In this document: positions 1 through 5,524 of the stretch, one piece after another
How positions within the stretch are numbered: position 1 is the stretch's first letter
Layout: every line of letters begins with the position of its first letter
Origin: Eggerthellaceae bacterium UBA5906
GTDB taxonomy: Bacteria > Actinomycetota > Coriobacteriia > Coriobacteriales > Eggerthellaceae
Length of the DNA stretch: 8,218 nt
Reading direction: 5' to 3'
Assembly: GCA_002431805.1 (NCBI GenBank)
Contig: DJEE01000050.1
Span: forward strand, 6,401-14,618
Notes under the pieces: generated by a model
Database searches by the model: none
Seen by the model: the letters and a program-made list of their open reading frames with translations, nothing else
What the model was told of the DNA's origin: nothing
Position numbers and translations under genes: made by a program

Positions 1-80
1 TTGAAGTCGGTTTTTTGGCCCATAGGCACGTCAAACGCCACTTGCAGCTTTGTTCCTGGCTTGATTTGCAGCTCCGCCAT
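1..80 (-). CDS. 5' end of an unidentified protein, cut by the window edge
   Basis: On the minus strand an ATG at 80-78 is preceded by AAGGAG seven bases upstream, a well-placed ribosome binding site. It opens a frame that runs without a stop to the window edge, giving 26 residues beginning MAELQIKPGTKLQVAF and continuing through DVPMGQKTDF. A perfect TATAAT box lies about 65 bases upstream. The short basic/hydrophobic start with a 'PGTKLQV.F' pattern resembles the N-terminal barrel of YcgR-type PilZ (cyclic-di-GMP binding) proteins, but this is a weak impression from too few residues. Existence and start are reasonably supported; function is not. The gene is divergent from the ribU operon. 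Confidence 0.6.
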   Translation of the reverse strand, partial: MAELQIKPGTKLQVAFDVPMGQKTDF

Positions 81-145
81 TTCGGCACTCCTTGTTCCCC
101 GCCGCGCGCGACGCAAGAGACACCTTTCACTTATCTCGTGCGGCC

Positions 146-151
146 ATTATA
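146..151 (-). promoter_or_regulatory. Putative -10 box for the left-edge gene
   Basis: The minus strand reads TATAAT here, a perfect sigma-70-type -10 element. It would place the transcription start near 139 and give a leader of about 60 nt before the ATG at 80. No good -35 lies at 16-18 bp; the nearest TTG-type hexamer (TTGCAC, minus strand, 170-165) is only 13 bp away. The call rests on the -10 box and its position. Confidence 0.4.
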
Positions 152-251
152 GCGGATGGTCAGAGTGCAAGCTGCCTTTTTCGGCAATACCCCAGCCTTG
201 CAACCGATTACTGCGCAGCTCACTTGGATAAAAATCGCCTTCACAGAACCA

Positions 252-459
252 TTTCTCGAGGTTCGTGCCAAAATTTGCGATAATGTGCGGTTTCCAGTCA
301 ACGATTGTTATTGAGCACACGCTGACATGTAATAACCGACAGCAATTTAGGTACAAACGCTTGCCTGCGCTAGACTGTTGGCTTTTCCAATCAACCGCCA
401 ACAACTTGCAAAGCAAAAAAGCGCACATTACCGCAAATTTTGGCACGGAGCTCGAAAAA
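252..459. repeat. Imperfect long inverted repeat (42-bp arms, 124-bp centre)
   Basis: The left arm (252-293) and the reverse complement of the right arm (418-459) match at 37 of 42 positions without gaps. Each arm contains CGTGCCAAAATTTGCG followed by [AG]TAATGTGCG and a T run. Mismatches fall at left-arm positions 255, 261, 263, 280 and 290. The 124-bp centre (294-417) shows only weak symmetry. The arms could be terminal repeats of a small non-autonomous element (MITE-like), a pair of binding sites, or two converging copies of a genome-wide interspersed repeat. I see no transposase and no clear target-site duplication; CCTTC occurs near both outer ends (238-242 and 460-464) but is too short to count. 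The repeat itself is directly visible; its nature is unknown. Confidence 0.85.
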
Positions 460-629
460 CCTTCTAGATAAACCCATTAAGTGCACGACAAAGCCCTCTT
501 ACACCAAGTTTAGGCCCCTGGCTCCCGCAAACGAACGCCAATTATCCAAAAACTTGCGCTCAGCAACTCTTCCCTAGCATTTTCCTATCGTTTTTCATTA
601 TTCATTGCTGTTTTCTACTGAATGGACGG

Positions 630-658
630 TTGCGGGATTTTGTGGGGCGTATTACACT
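630..658 (+). promoter_or_regulatory. Putative promoter of the riboflavin transport operon
   Basis: TTGCGG (630-635) and TACACT (653-658) are separated by 17 bp, a fair sigma-70-type pair. Transcription would begin near 665, just before helix P1 of the FMN riboswitch at 672. The position is what a riboswitch leader needs; the hexamers are only partial matches (3/6 and 4/6). Confidence 0.4.
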
Positions 659-671
659 TGCGGCATTGAAT

Positions 672-848
672 TCTGTTTCAGGGCGAGGTGAAAATCCTCA
701 CTGGCGGTAATCAGATGCGCGCGCCTGCTGCAATGCAGCGCGAACCTGAAAGTCCGCGACCCTGTGCGTTGCGAGTTTGCTCGCTCACGCAAGGCTGACC
801 CGGTGCAAATCCGGGACCAACGGTTACAGTCCGGATGGAAGAGGCAGA
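672..848 (+). promoter_or_regulatory. FMN riboswitch aptamer (RFN element)
   Basis: This RNA binds flavin mononucleotide and adjusts expression of riboflavin genes. The conserved blocks occur in family order: AGGGCGAGGTGAAAATCCTC (680-699), TGGCGGTAAT (702-711), AGTCCGCGACC (751-761), GGCTGACCCGG (793-803) and ACAGTCCGGATGGAAGAGG (826-844). Helices can be drawn. P1 pairs 672-679 with 841-848 using two G-U wobbles. P2 is GAGG 685-688 with CCTC 696-699. The fourth stem includes GCGAG 771-775 with CTCGC 780-784, and the fifth is CCCGG 799-803 with CCGGG 811-815. The third stem is longer than minimal and GC-rich (about 712-748). A terminator follows at 903-944 and ribU at 1001, so the likely mode is premature termination when FMN is bound, switching off riboflavin import. 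Identification is very secure; the OFF direction is inferred from the terminator. Confidence 0.97.
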
Positions 849-877
849 GTTCGCGAAGCGCCGTTTGGCCCTGTGGC

Positions 878-906
878 CTTGCGGATTCACGTTAAGCGAA
901 TGCAAG
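878..906 (+). promoter_or_regulatory. Candidate antiterminator hairpin of the FMN riboswitch
   Basis: CTTGCGGATTC (878-888) can pair with GAATGCAAG (898-906) as two short helices separated by a GG bulge. The 3' strand includes CAAG at 903-906, the first four bases of the terminator's 5' arm, so the two structures compete at the base of the terminator. This is a pairing drawn by eye and the overlap is small. A longer antiterminator involving the 3' strand of P1 is possible. Confidence 0.3.
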
Positions 907-944
907 CCCGTATGGAAGGAATTCATACGGGCTTGTTTCTTTTT
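903..944 (+). terminator. Intrinsic terminator in the ribU leader (riboswitch expression platform)
   Basis: CAAGCCCGTATG (903-914) pairs perfectly with CATACGGGCTTG (924-935), and one G-U plus one A-U pair can extend it inward, leaving a loop of about five bases. A run of nine bases with eight Ts (936-944) follows. It lies 54 bases after the FMN aptamer and 56 bases before the ribU start, as expected for a riboswitch that acts by premature termination. Confidence 0.9.
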
Positions 945-950
945 GCGAAG

Positions 951-985
951 CTGCGAAGCAACCCCGCCACCAACATGCTTCGCAG
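951..985 (+). other. Hairpin immediately upstream of the ribU ribosome binding site
   Basis: CTGCGAAGCA (951-960) is a perfect 10-bp reverse complement of TGCTTCGCAG (976-985). The 15-base loop is C/A-rich. The stem ends two bases before AGAAGG (988-993), the ribU Shine-Dalgarno. A second GCGAAG at 945-950 could compete for part of the 3' arm. It has no T run, so it is not a terminator. It could protect the 5' end of read-through mRNA or keep the ribosome binding site exposed; function is not shown. Confidence 0.6.
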
Positions 986-1000
986 AAAGAAGGTTTCACC

Positions 1001-1588
1001 ATGTCCCAAGCAACCGCCGCCGGCACCATCAAGAACACAAACCGCTGGTCAACGCGTCAATTGGTTACCATGGCGCTTATGTGCGCAATTGCCGCGCTGT
1101 TCTCGTTTGTGCAAATTCCCATCCTGCCCGCCGCGCCGTTTCTCACGTACGACCCCTCGCTTATGCCCGCAATGGTGTGCGGCTTTGCCTTCGGCCCGGG
1201 CGCCGGCTTTGCCGTAGGCGCCGTGGCCGCCGTTATCCATGGCCTTATTCTGGGCGAATGGGTTGGCAGCCTTATGAACATTTGTGCCACGCTGTTCTTC
1301 GTGGTGCCCGCCGCGGCCATCTACGCGAAGAAGCACACGTTTGTCGGTGCGCTTATCGGCCTGCTGGTTGGCTGCGTGGTGGCTACCGCTGGCGCCGTGC
1401 TTACGAACCTGACGTTGGGCGTGTGGTTCTGGTACGGCAGCGCCGACGCTATCATGCCGCTGATTTTGCCCGCCGTGGTGCCGTTCAACCTGATTAAAAC
1501 CGTGCTGAACTCCGCCTTGACGTTAATTGTGTACAAGGCCATCTCCAACCTGATCACCCCGAAGAAAGACCAGGTACGCGGCCGCTAA
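1001..1588 (+). CDS. ribU: Riboflavin ECF transporter S component RibU
   Basis: A 195-residue integral membrane protein that binds riboflavin outside the cell and delivers it through the EcfA/EcfT module. The family signature is seen at residues 47-70: FLTYDPSLMP followed by AMVCGFAFGPGAGF, matching the 'FL.YD.SD.P....GF.FGP..G' pattern of RibU. About six hydrophobic segments are visible, roughly at 20-38, 55-80, 88-108, 113-138, 150-165 and 166-184, after a short polar N-terminus and before a basic C-terminus. The ATG at 1001 is set by AGAAGG seven bases upstream. The FMN riboswitch in its leader independently supports riboflavin as the substrate. It is followed by the energising module: 62 bp to the ATPase gene, then EcfT. 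Length and signature are normal for the family. Confidence in riboflavin rather than another vitamin is high because two separate lines agree. Confidence 0.95.
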   Translation: MSQATAAGTIKNTNRWSTRQLVTMALMCAIAALFSFVQIPILPAAPFLTYDPSLMPAMVCGFAFGPGAGFAVGAVAAVIHGLILGEWVGSLMNICATLFFVVPAAAIYAKKHTFVGALIGLLVGCVVATAGAVLTNLTLGVWFWYGSADAIMPLILPAVVPFNLIKTVLNSALTLIVYKAISNLITPKKDQVRGR

Positions 1589-1627
1589 GGAATTTGCGTG
1601 CCCCGCCCACCTGCGCCAGCCCACCAG

Positions 1628-1653
1628 AAAGGATTCGGTGACCTGCCGAAATG
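1628..1653 (+). promoter_or_regulatory. Unusual ribosome binding site of ecfA: hairpin between Shine-Dalgarno and ATG
   Basis: The only Shine-Dalgarno-like sequence (AAAGGA, 1628-1633) is 17 bases from the ATG at 1651, too far for a standard site. The gap contains a perfect inverted repeat, TTCGG (1634-1638) and CCGAA (1646-1650) around a seven-base loop. If folded, it removes the entire gap and brings AAAGGA next to the ATG. An in-frame TGA at 1639-1641 rules out an upstream in-frame start. The sequence is certain; folding in vivo is inferred. Confidence 0.5.
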
Positions 1654-3582
1654 ATCGACATCTCTAACGTTCGCTTTACGTATGACGGCGTGGCTTTTGC
1701 GCTTGACGGCGTGAGCGCGCACGTGAACACCGGCGAGTTTTTGTGCATCCTTGGCGGCAACGGGTCGGGCAAGTCCACGTTAGCGAAGCATCTAGATGCG
1801 CTGCTAGTGCCCGACGAGGGGCGCGTTACGGTGGACGGCATGGACACTGCGGACGAAAACTGCACGTATCTTATCCGCAAAACGGCCGGCATGGTGTTTC
1901 AGAACCCCGACGACCAGCTGGTTGCCTCACTGGTGGAAGACGATGTTGCGTTCGGGCCGGAAAACCTGGGCGTTCCTACGGATGAGCTGCGGAAACGCGT
2001 AACAGAGGCGCTGGAAAACGTAGGGCTTTCGGGCTTTGAACGTCACGAAACGCACGCGCTTTCCGGCGGCCAGAAACAGCGCGTGGCCATTGCCGGCGTG
2101 CTGGCCATGAACCCTAGTGTGCTGGTGCTCGACGAGGCGTCGGCCATGCTTGACCCGCGCGGGCGCGCCGGCCTGATGCGTGTGTGTCGCGAACTGCACG
2201 AACGCGGACTTACCATCGTGATGATCACGCATTTCATGGAAGAGGCAGCGCAGGCCGACCGCGTGCTGGTAATGGAAAGCGGGCACGTTGCGCTTGAAGG
2301 CACGCCCGAGGAAGTGCTGGTGCAGGCCGATGCCCTGGCGCACCTGAACCTGGATGTACCGTTTGCCGCACGCTTGTCGCTTGACCTGCGCCGCGCCGGC
2401 GTGAATGTTTCCCCTACCGTAAACGCCGCTGAGCTGGCACAACACGTGCTTGCGCTCGCAGGCGAACGCGACGCCTTGGGCGCCGGGCACAGCTTGAACG
2501 CCGAAGGCGGCATGCCTACCAGCAGCCGTTCGGTTGATGGCACTAGCGAAACGCCGCTTATTGAGTTTTGCAACGTGTCATACACCTACGATGCCGCAGA
2601 AGCCAAGCGCCAACGCAAACACGGCGGCGCAAAGGCGGCACGCCAGGCGAAATGGGGCAACACGCCCGATGCGCTGTGGGCCATCCGCAACGTGTCGTTC
2701 GCCGTGCACGCTGGCGAGTTTTTGGGCATTGCAGGTCACACTGGCAGCGGTAAGTCCACCATCATCCAACACATGAATGGCATTTTGAAGCCCTCATCGG
2801 GCCAGGTGCTGGTTATGGGCGCCGACATTTCCGACAAGCGCTGCGAAGCAAACCTGCGCGGCTCCATTGGCGTGGTGTTCCAATACCCCGAGCATCAGCT
2901 GTTTGCCGAAACCGTGTACAAAGACGTTGCGTTTGGGCCGCGCAACCTGGGCCTTCACGACGACGAGGTGGACAAACGCGTGCACGAGTCGCTTGCTCGT
3001 GTGGGGCTTGATTTCGAAGAAGTGGCACAGAAAAGCCCATTCGAGCTTTCGGGCGGCCAACAGCGCCGCGTGGCGTTCGCCGGCGTGCTAGCCATGAACC
3101 CGCGTGTGCTGGTGCTCGACGAGCCCGCCGCAGGACTGGACCCGGCAAGCCGCACCTCGTTTTTAAGCATGATCGCGCACCTGCACGAGCAGGGGCTTAC
3201 CGTAGTGATGGTTTCGCACAGCATGGACGATTTGGCGGCCATGTGCGATCGCGTAGCCGTGATGAATGAGGGTCAGCTGCTGGGCATTGGCACCCCTGAC
3301 CAGCTGTTTTTGCACGCTGCCGAGCTGAAGAACGTAGGGCTTGGCACCACCGAGGCGCAGGCGTTTGCCAACACGCTTGCCGAAGGCGGCATGGACGTTG
3401 CCGCCGACAAGCTGTATACCGAACGCAATATAGTGGAGCTGGTTGCAAGTGCGGTTGGCACGGGCGCGGTTGCGGGCGGCCACGCAAACGCAACAAGCGC
3501 CGCCGCGTCACCCGCGGCCGCAGCGGACGACGCAAACGCCGCCACCGCACCCAACACCGCAGGAAACGAGGCCGCACGATGA
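1651..3582 (+). CDS. ecfA1A2: Fused energy-coupling factor ATPase EcfA1-EcfA2
   Basis: One 643-residue chain holds both ABC ATPases that drive ECF vitamin uptake, cytoplasmic and docked on EcfT. The first half is EcfA1-like: Walker A GGNGSGKST (35-43), Q-loop FQNPDDQ (83-89), LSGGQ (137-141), Walker B VLVLDE (157-162) with the EcfA1-type DEASAMLDP, and His194. The second is EcfA2-like: GHTGSGKST (362-370), FQYPEHQ (410-416), LSGGQ (466-470), VLVLDEPAAGLDP (486-498) and His523. All catalytic elements are intact in both halves. Residues about 275-302 form a Gly/Ser-rich linker. A basic insertion (about 315-340, with KRQRKH) interrupts the start of the second domain, and the last 40 residues are an Ala-rich low-complexity tail. 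EcfA1 and EcfA2 are usually separate genes forming a heterodimer, so the fusion fixes one copy of each. The ATG is the only in-frame choice after a TGA at 1639. The stop overlaps the ecfT start. Confidence 0.95.
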   Translation: MIDISNVRFTYDGVAFALDGVSAHVNTGEFLCILGGNGSGKSTLAKHLDALLVPDEGRVTVDGMDTADENCTYLIRKTAGMVFQNPDDQLVASLVEDDVAFGPENLGVPTDELRKRVTEALENVGLSGFERHETHALSGGQKQRVAIAGVLAMNPSVLVLDEASAMLDPRGRAGLMRVCRELHERGLTIVMITHFMEEAAQADRVLVMESGHVALEGTPEEVLVQADALAHLNLDVPFAARLSLDLRRAGVNVSPTVNAAELAQHVLALAGERDALGAGHSLNAEGGMPTSSRSVDGTSETPLIEFCNVSYTYDAAEAKRQRKHGGAKAARQAKWGNTPDALWAIRNVSFAVHAGEFLGIAGHTGSGKSTIIQHMNGILKPSSGQVLVMGADISDKRCEANLRGSIGVVFQYPEHQLFAETVYKDVAFGPRNLGLHDDEVDKRVHESLARVGLDFEEVAQKSPFELSGGQQRRVAFAGVLAMNPRVLVLDEPAAGLDPASRTSFLSMIAHLHEQGLTVVMVSHSMDDLAAMCDRVAVMNEGQLLGIGTPDQLFLHAAELKNVGLGTTEAQAFANTLAEGGMDVAADKLYTERNIVELVASAVGTGAVAGGHANATSAAASPAAAADDANAATAPNTAGNEAAR

Positions 3583-4382
3583 GCGCGGGGTTCTCGTTCG
3601 GCAGCTATATCCCCGGCACCAGCTGCGTGCATCGGCTTGACCCACGTACGAAGTTGATACTTGGTTGCGCGTTCATCGTGGTGTTGCTGTGTTCGCAATC
3701 AGTGGCGGCGCTGGCTGTATGCGCCGTGTTTGTGGCGCTGGCATACGGGCTTGCCCAAGTACCTCCCAGCAAAGCCGCGCAGTCGCTTGCACCGCTCATG
3801 GCCATTGTGATGATTGTGGCGCTGCTGAACTTGTTTGTAACGCAAGGCGGCGCAGTACTGGTTGACTTGGGTTTTCTGCGCATCAGCGAAGCAGGCGTGT
3901 ACACGTGCCTGTTCATGGGCGCGCGCCTTACTATCATGATGCTGGGCATGAGCCTAATCACGCTTACCACCATGACCATCGACTTAACCGAGGCGTTCGA
4001 GCGCCTGCTTGGCCCGTTCGCTCGCTTCGGCCTGCCTGCCCACGAGCTGGGCATGATCATGGGCATTGCGCTGCGTTTCATGCCGCAGTTCGCCACCGAG
4101 CTGGTTACCGTATATCATGCGCAAATCAGCCGCGGCGCAAAGCTGTCCAACAGCCCCGTGAAAGGCGTACGTATGCTGTCGTCGCTGATGGTGCCGCTGT
4201 TCACCAGCGTGTTTCGCCATGCAGAAACGCTGTCGTCAGCCATGGACGCCCGCTGCTACCACGGCGGCGTGGGCCGCACGCACCTGCATCCGCTGCACTT
4301 CGCCGCACGCGATGGCGTTGCAGTAGCTGCCGTGGCCGCGTTAGCCGCATGCATAGCAGCCATAAACATGCTGCTGGGATAA
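3579..4382 (+). CDS. ecfT: Energy-coupling factor transmembrane protein EcfT
   Basis: A 267-residue membrane protein that links the two ATPases to the RibU S component. The ATG at 3579 shares four bases with the ATPase stop (ATGA), pointing to translational coupling. Visible features: LDPRTKL near the N-terminus (20-26), hydrophobic spans at about 27-58, 68-90, 104-130 and 245-266, and a long cytoplasmic helical region (about 134-230) with the two coupling motifs AQISRGA (181-187) and AMDARCYHG (221-229). These are the 'Ala-x-Arg-Gly'-type signatures whose arginines contact the ATPases. The second motif has Cys where Gly is most common (ARCY for ARGY), a mild variant. Length fits the family. 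With ribU and ecfA it completes one transporter, although EcfT modules of this type are often shared with S components encoded elsewhere. Confidence 0.95.
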   Translation: MSAGFSFGSYIPGTSCVHRLDPRTKLILGCAFIVVLLCSQSVAALAVCAVFVALAYGLAQVPPSKAAQSLAPLMAIVMIVALLNLFVTQGGAVLVDLGFLRISEAGVYTCLFMGARLTIMMLGMSLITLTTMTIDLTEAFERLLGPFARFGLPAHELGMIMGIALRFMPQFATELVTVYHAQISRGAKLSNSPVKGVRMLSSLMVPLFTSVFRHAETLSSAMDARCYHGGVGRTHLHPLHFAARDGVAVAAVAALAACIAAINMLLG

Positions 4383-4407
4383 TCCCCCCACCCGCAAAAT
4401 CAACGTT

Positions 4408-4417
4408 TATATATAAG
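4408..4417 (+). promoter_or_regulatory. Possible -10 box ahead of the flavin-barrel gene
   Basis: TATATATAAG in the 60-bp gap after ecfT contains good -10 hexamers 26-30 bases before the ATG at 4443. No -35-like hexamer lies at 16-18 bp because the upstream DNA is C-rich. The gene may simply be read through from the ecf operon, since no terminator precedes it. Confidence 0.25.
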
Positions 4418-4442
4418 ACCTGAACAACCAAGGAGGACCATC

Positions 4443-4853
4443 ATGACCGGGAACGAAACTATTTTACAGTACCTGACCAGCGTGCCAGCCTGGTACCTTG
4501 CCACCAGCGAGGGCGACCAGCCGCACGTACGCCCGTTCAGCTTCGCCGCTGAGCAGGACGGCAAAATCTGGTTTGTTACCGCCACCACCAAAGATGTGTG
4601 GCGCGAGCTTGTGGCCAACCAGAAGTTCGAAGCCACGGCGTGGTGGCCGGGCCACGGTTGGCTTATCCTGCGCGGCAAAGCGGGCCTTGAAGACAAGGCA
4701 AACGCCGACATGCGTTACGCCGGTTACGCGCACCTGTGCAGCTTAGGCGAGAGCTACGACGGCCCCGATGACCCCACGCTGGTGTTTTTCAGCGTGGAAG
4801 AACCCGAAGCCTGGATTTGCAACCACGAAGAGTGGAAGCCGATTGAACTGTAA
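4443..4853 (+). CDS. Pyridoxamine 5'-phosphate oxidase-like (FMN split-barrel) family protein
   Basis: A 136-residue soluble protein of the PNPOx-like split beta-barrel superfamily, whose members usually bind FMN (some bind F420 or haem) and act as homodimers. Recognisable parts are the opening helix ILQYLTSVPAWYLAT (7-21), the strand pair QPHVRPFSF with GKIWFVTATTKDVWREL (26-56), and the later strands FEATAWW and WLILRGKAGLED (62-84). The ATG at 4443 has AGGAGG six bases upstream, the best ribosome binding site in the window. True PdxH enzymes are longer and have a conserved C-terminal region missing here, so I do not call it PdxH. The substrate is unknown. It lies 60 bp after ecfT with no terminator between and a terminator right after its stop, so it is probably the last gene of the FMN-controlled transcript. 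A flavin-binding product would fit that setting, but this is inference. Confidence 0.85.
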   Translation: MTGNETILQYLTSVPAWYLATSEGDQPHVRPFSFAAEQDGKIWFVTATTKDVWRELVANQKFEATAWWPGHGWLILRGKAGLEDKANADMRYAGYAHLCSLGESYDGPDDPTLVFFSVEEPEAWICNHEEWKPIEL

Positions 4854-4860
4854 CGTATAC

Positions 4861-4888
4861 AAAAAAGCCCGCAGATGCGGGCTTTTTT
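4861..4888. terminator. Bidirectional intrinsic terminator between convergent genes
   Basis: AAAAAAGCCCGC (4861-4872) and GCGGGCTTTTTT (4877-4888) form a perfect stem with a four-base loop. The A run on one side and the T run on the other make it a rho-independent terminator in both directions. It starts seven bases after the flavin-barrel gene stop and ends one base before the DUF1292 gene stop on the other strand. Confidence 0.93.
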
Positions 4889-4889
4889 G

Positions 4890-5210
4890 CTACTCAAAAT
4901 CGTAGAGGTCTTTTGCGGCCACCTTGAAGTCTTCGTAGACCTCGCGAGCAATGGCCTCGTCTTCAACCAGCTCGAATGCGGAGGGCTGGCCGTCTTCGTC
5001 AAGTTCGGTTACCTCAAGCGGGATAATCTCGCCCGAGCTGCACGCCGGTGAGTCTTCCGTTACTGGGAAGAAAAAGCCATAACGGCGGCCTTCATGCAAA
5101 ATAAGGCCCAAAAACTCCAGCTCTACCGAGTCGCCTTTCTCATCCTGAAACGTCAGCGTGATGCCCTCTTCGGTGGGCGGGCAAAAGTTAGGGGCGCTTC
5201 CCTCGCGCAT
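4890..5210 (-). CDS. DUF1292 family small acidic protein
   Basis: A 106-residue acidic, soluble protein. Its pattern matches DUF1292 (YrzB-like): a strand pair ITLTFQDEKGDSVELEFLGLI (17-37), then RRYGFFFPV (42-50), IIPLEV (62-67) and an acidic C-terminal helix EDEAIAREVYEDFKVAAKDLY (83-103). Family proteins are small and widespread in Firmicutes and related bacteria, and to my knowledge their role is not established. The ATG at 5210-5208 has GGAGG six bases upstream. The N-terminal dozen residues (with a CPP) precede the usual domain start. It lies downstream of secDF on the same strand but is separated by about 380 bp and a hairpin, so it probably has its own promoter, which I could not place convincingly. 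No signal peptide or membrane segment. Confidence 0.88.
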   Translation of the reverse strand: MREGSAPNFCPPTEEGITLTFQDEKGDSVELEFLGLILHEGRRYGFFFPVTEDSPACSSGEIIPLEVTELDEDGQPSAFELVEDEAIAREVYEDFKVAAKDLYDFE

Positions 5211-5310
5211 AGCAGTCCTCCTTCTTGCAGGCCGGCCCTAAACACGGCCGCGCAGCCTGAAATCATCTATCAACCCAGCATTGTGTAAGCAGCGTATCAC
5301 AACCCCCACT

Positions 5311-5472
5311 ACCGTGCATGGTTTTGCAAGCCGACCCGCCGGAATAACGCATGGCCCGCCCTTACGTACACGGTTTCCAAAGCTCTTTGCCAATAGCATG
5401 AGCAAAAACCATGCATTGAAGGATAGACCGTGCCGATTTCGGGAGTGCGACGCTGCAAAACCGTGCAAACAG
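5311..5472. repeat. Cluster of three related TGCAYGGTTTTGC-like motifs in mixed orientation
   Basis: Copy A on the plus strand at 5315-5328 reads TGCATGGTTTTGCA. Copy B on the minus strand (within 5402-5416) reads TGCATGGTTTTTGC. Copy C on the minus strand (within 5454-5467) reads TGCACGGTTTTGCA. A and B, and A and C, are therefore inverted pairs. A weaker relative, ACACGGTTTCCAAAG, lies on the plus strand at about 5368-5382. The cluster sits between two minus-strand genes. It may be a degenerate interspersed repeat or a set of binding sites. Confidence 0.5.
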
Positions 5473-5524
5473 CCATGCCCCTTCCCCGCGCCTCCTCAAC
5501 CGGCTGCACCATCCGCTCCCCATA

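Larger units (their letters stand above)
81..671. other. Non-coding intergenic region between divergent genes
   Basis: No convincing gene lies here. Open frames exist on both strands, but they lack ribosome binding sites and two of them are mirror images created by the inverted repeat at 252-459. The stretch holds the leader and -10 box of the left-edge gene, the inverted repeat, and the plus-strand promoter of the riboflavin operon at its right end. Between about 460 and 629 the DNA is AT-richer than the flanking genes, and I see no repeat, hairpin or motif there that I can name. Confidence 0.6.

Noticed and set aside
165..170. TTGCAC as a -35 for the left-edge gene (minus strand)
   Set aside because: Only 13 bp from the TATAAT box, too close for a normal sigma-70 promoter.
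238..464. CCTTC at both outer ends of the long inverted repeat as a target-site duplication
   Set aside because: Five bases, not symmetrically placed at the arm boundaries, and easily due to chance.
147..471. Two converging small open frames with near-identical MPKFA.MC starts (147-446 minus, 265-471 plus)
   Set aside because: Their similarity is produced by the inverted repeat at 252-459 being read from both ends. Both use GTG starts without ribosome binding sites.
81..1000. CRISPR array or tRNA gene in the long non-coding region
   Set aside because: No regularly spaced direct repeats and no cloverleaf-type sequence. The structured RNA present is fully accounted for by the FMN riboswitch, its terminator and the following hairpin.
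835..1497. 220-residue plus-strand open frame overlapping the riboswitch and ribU
   Set aside because: It begins inside the FMN aptamer and overlaps ribU in another frame. RibU has the family signature and the well-placed ribosome binding site.
4376..4386. GGGA/TCCC hairpin at the ecfT stop codon as a terminator
   Set aside because: Only four base pairs and no T run; it would not stop transcription.
5238..5512. Small minus-strand open frames (about 67-76 residues) between secDF and the DUF1292 gene
   Set aside because: Overlapping alternative frames across the motif cluster, no Shine-Dalgarno, no conserved pattern, and one runs into the DUF1292 leader.
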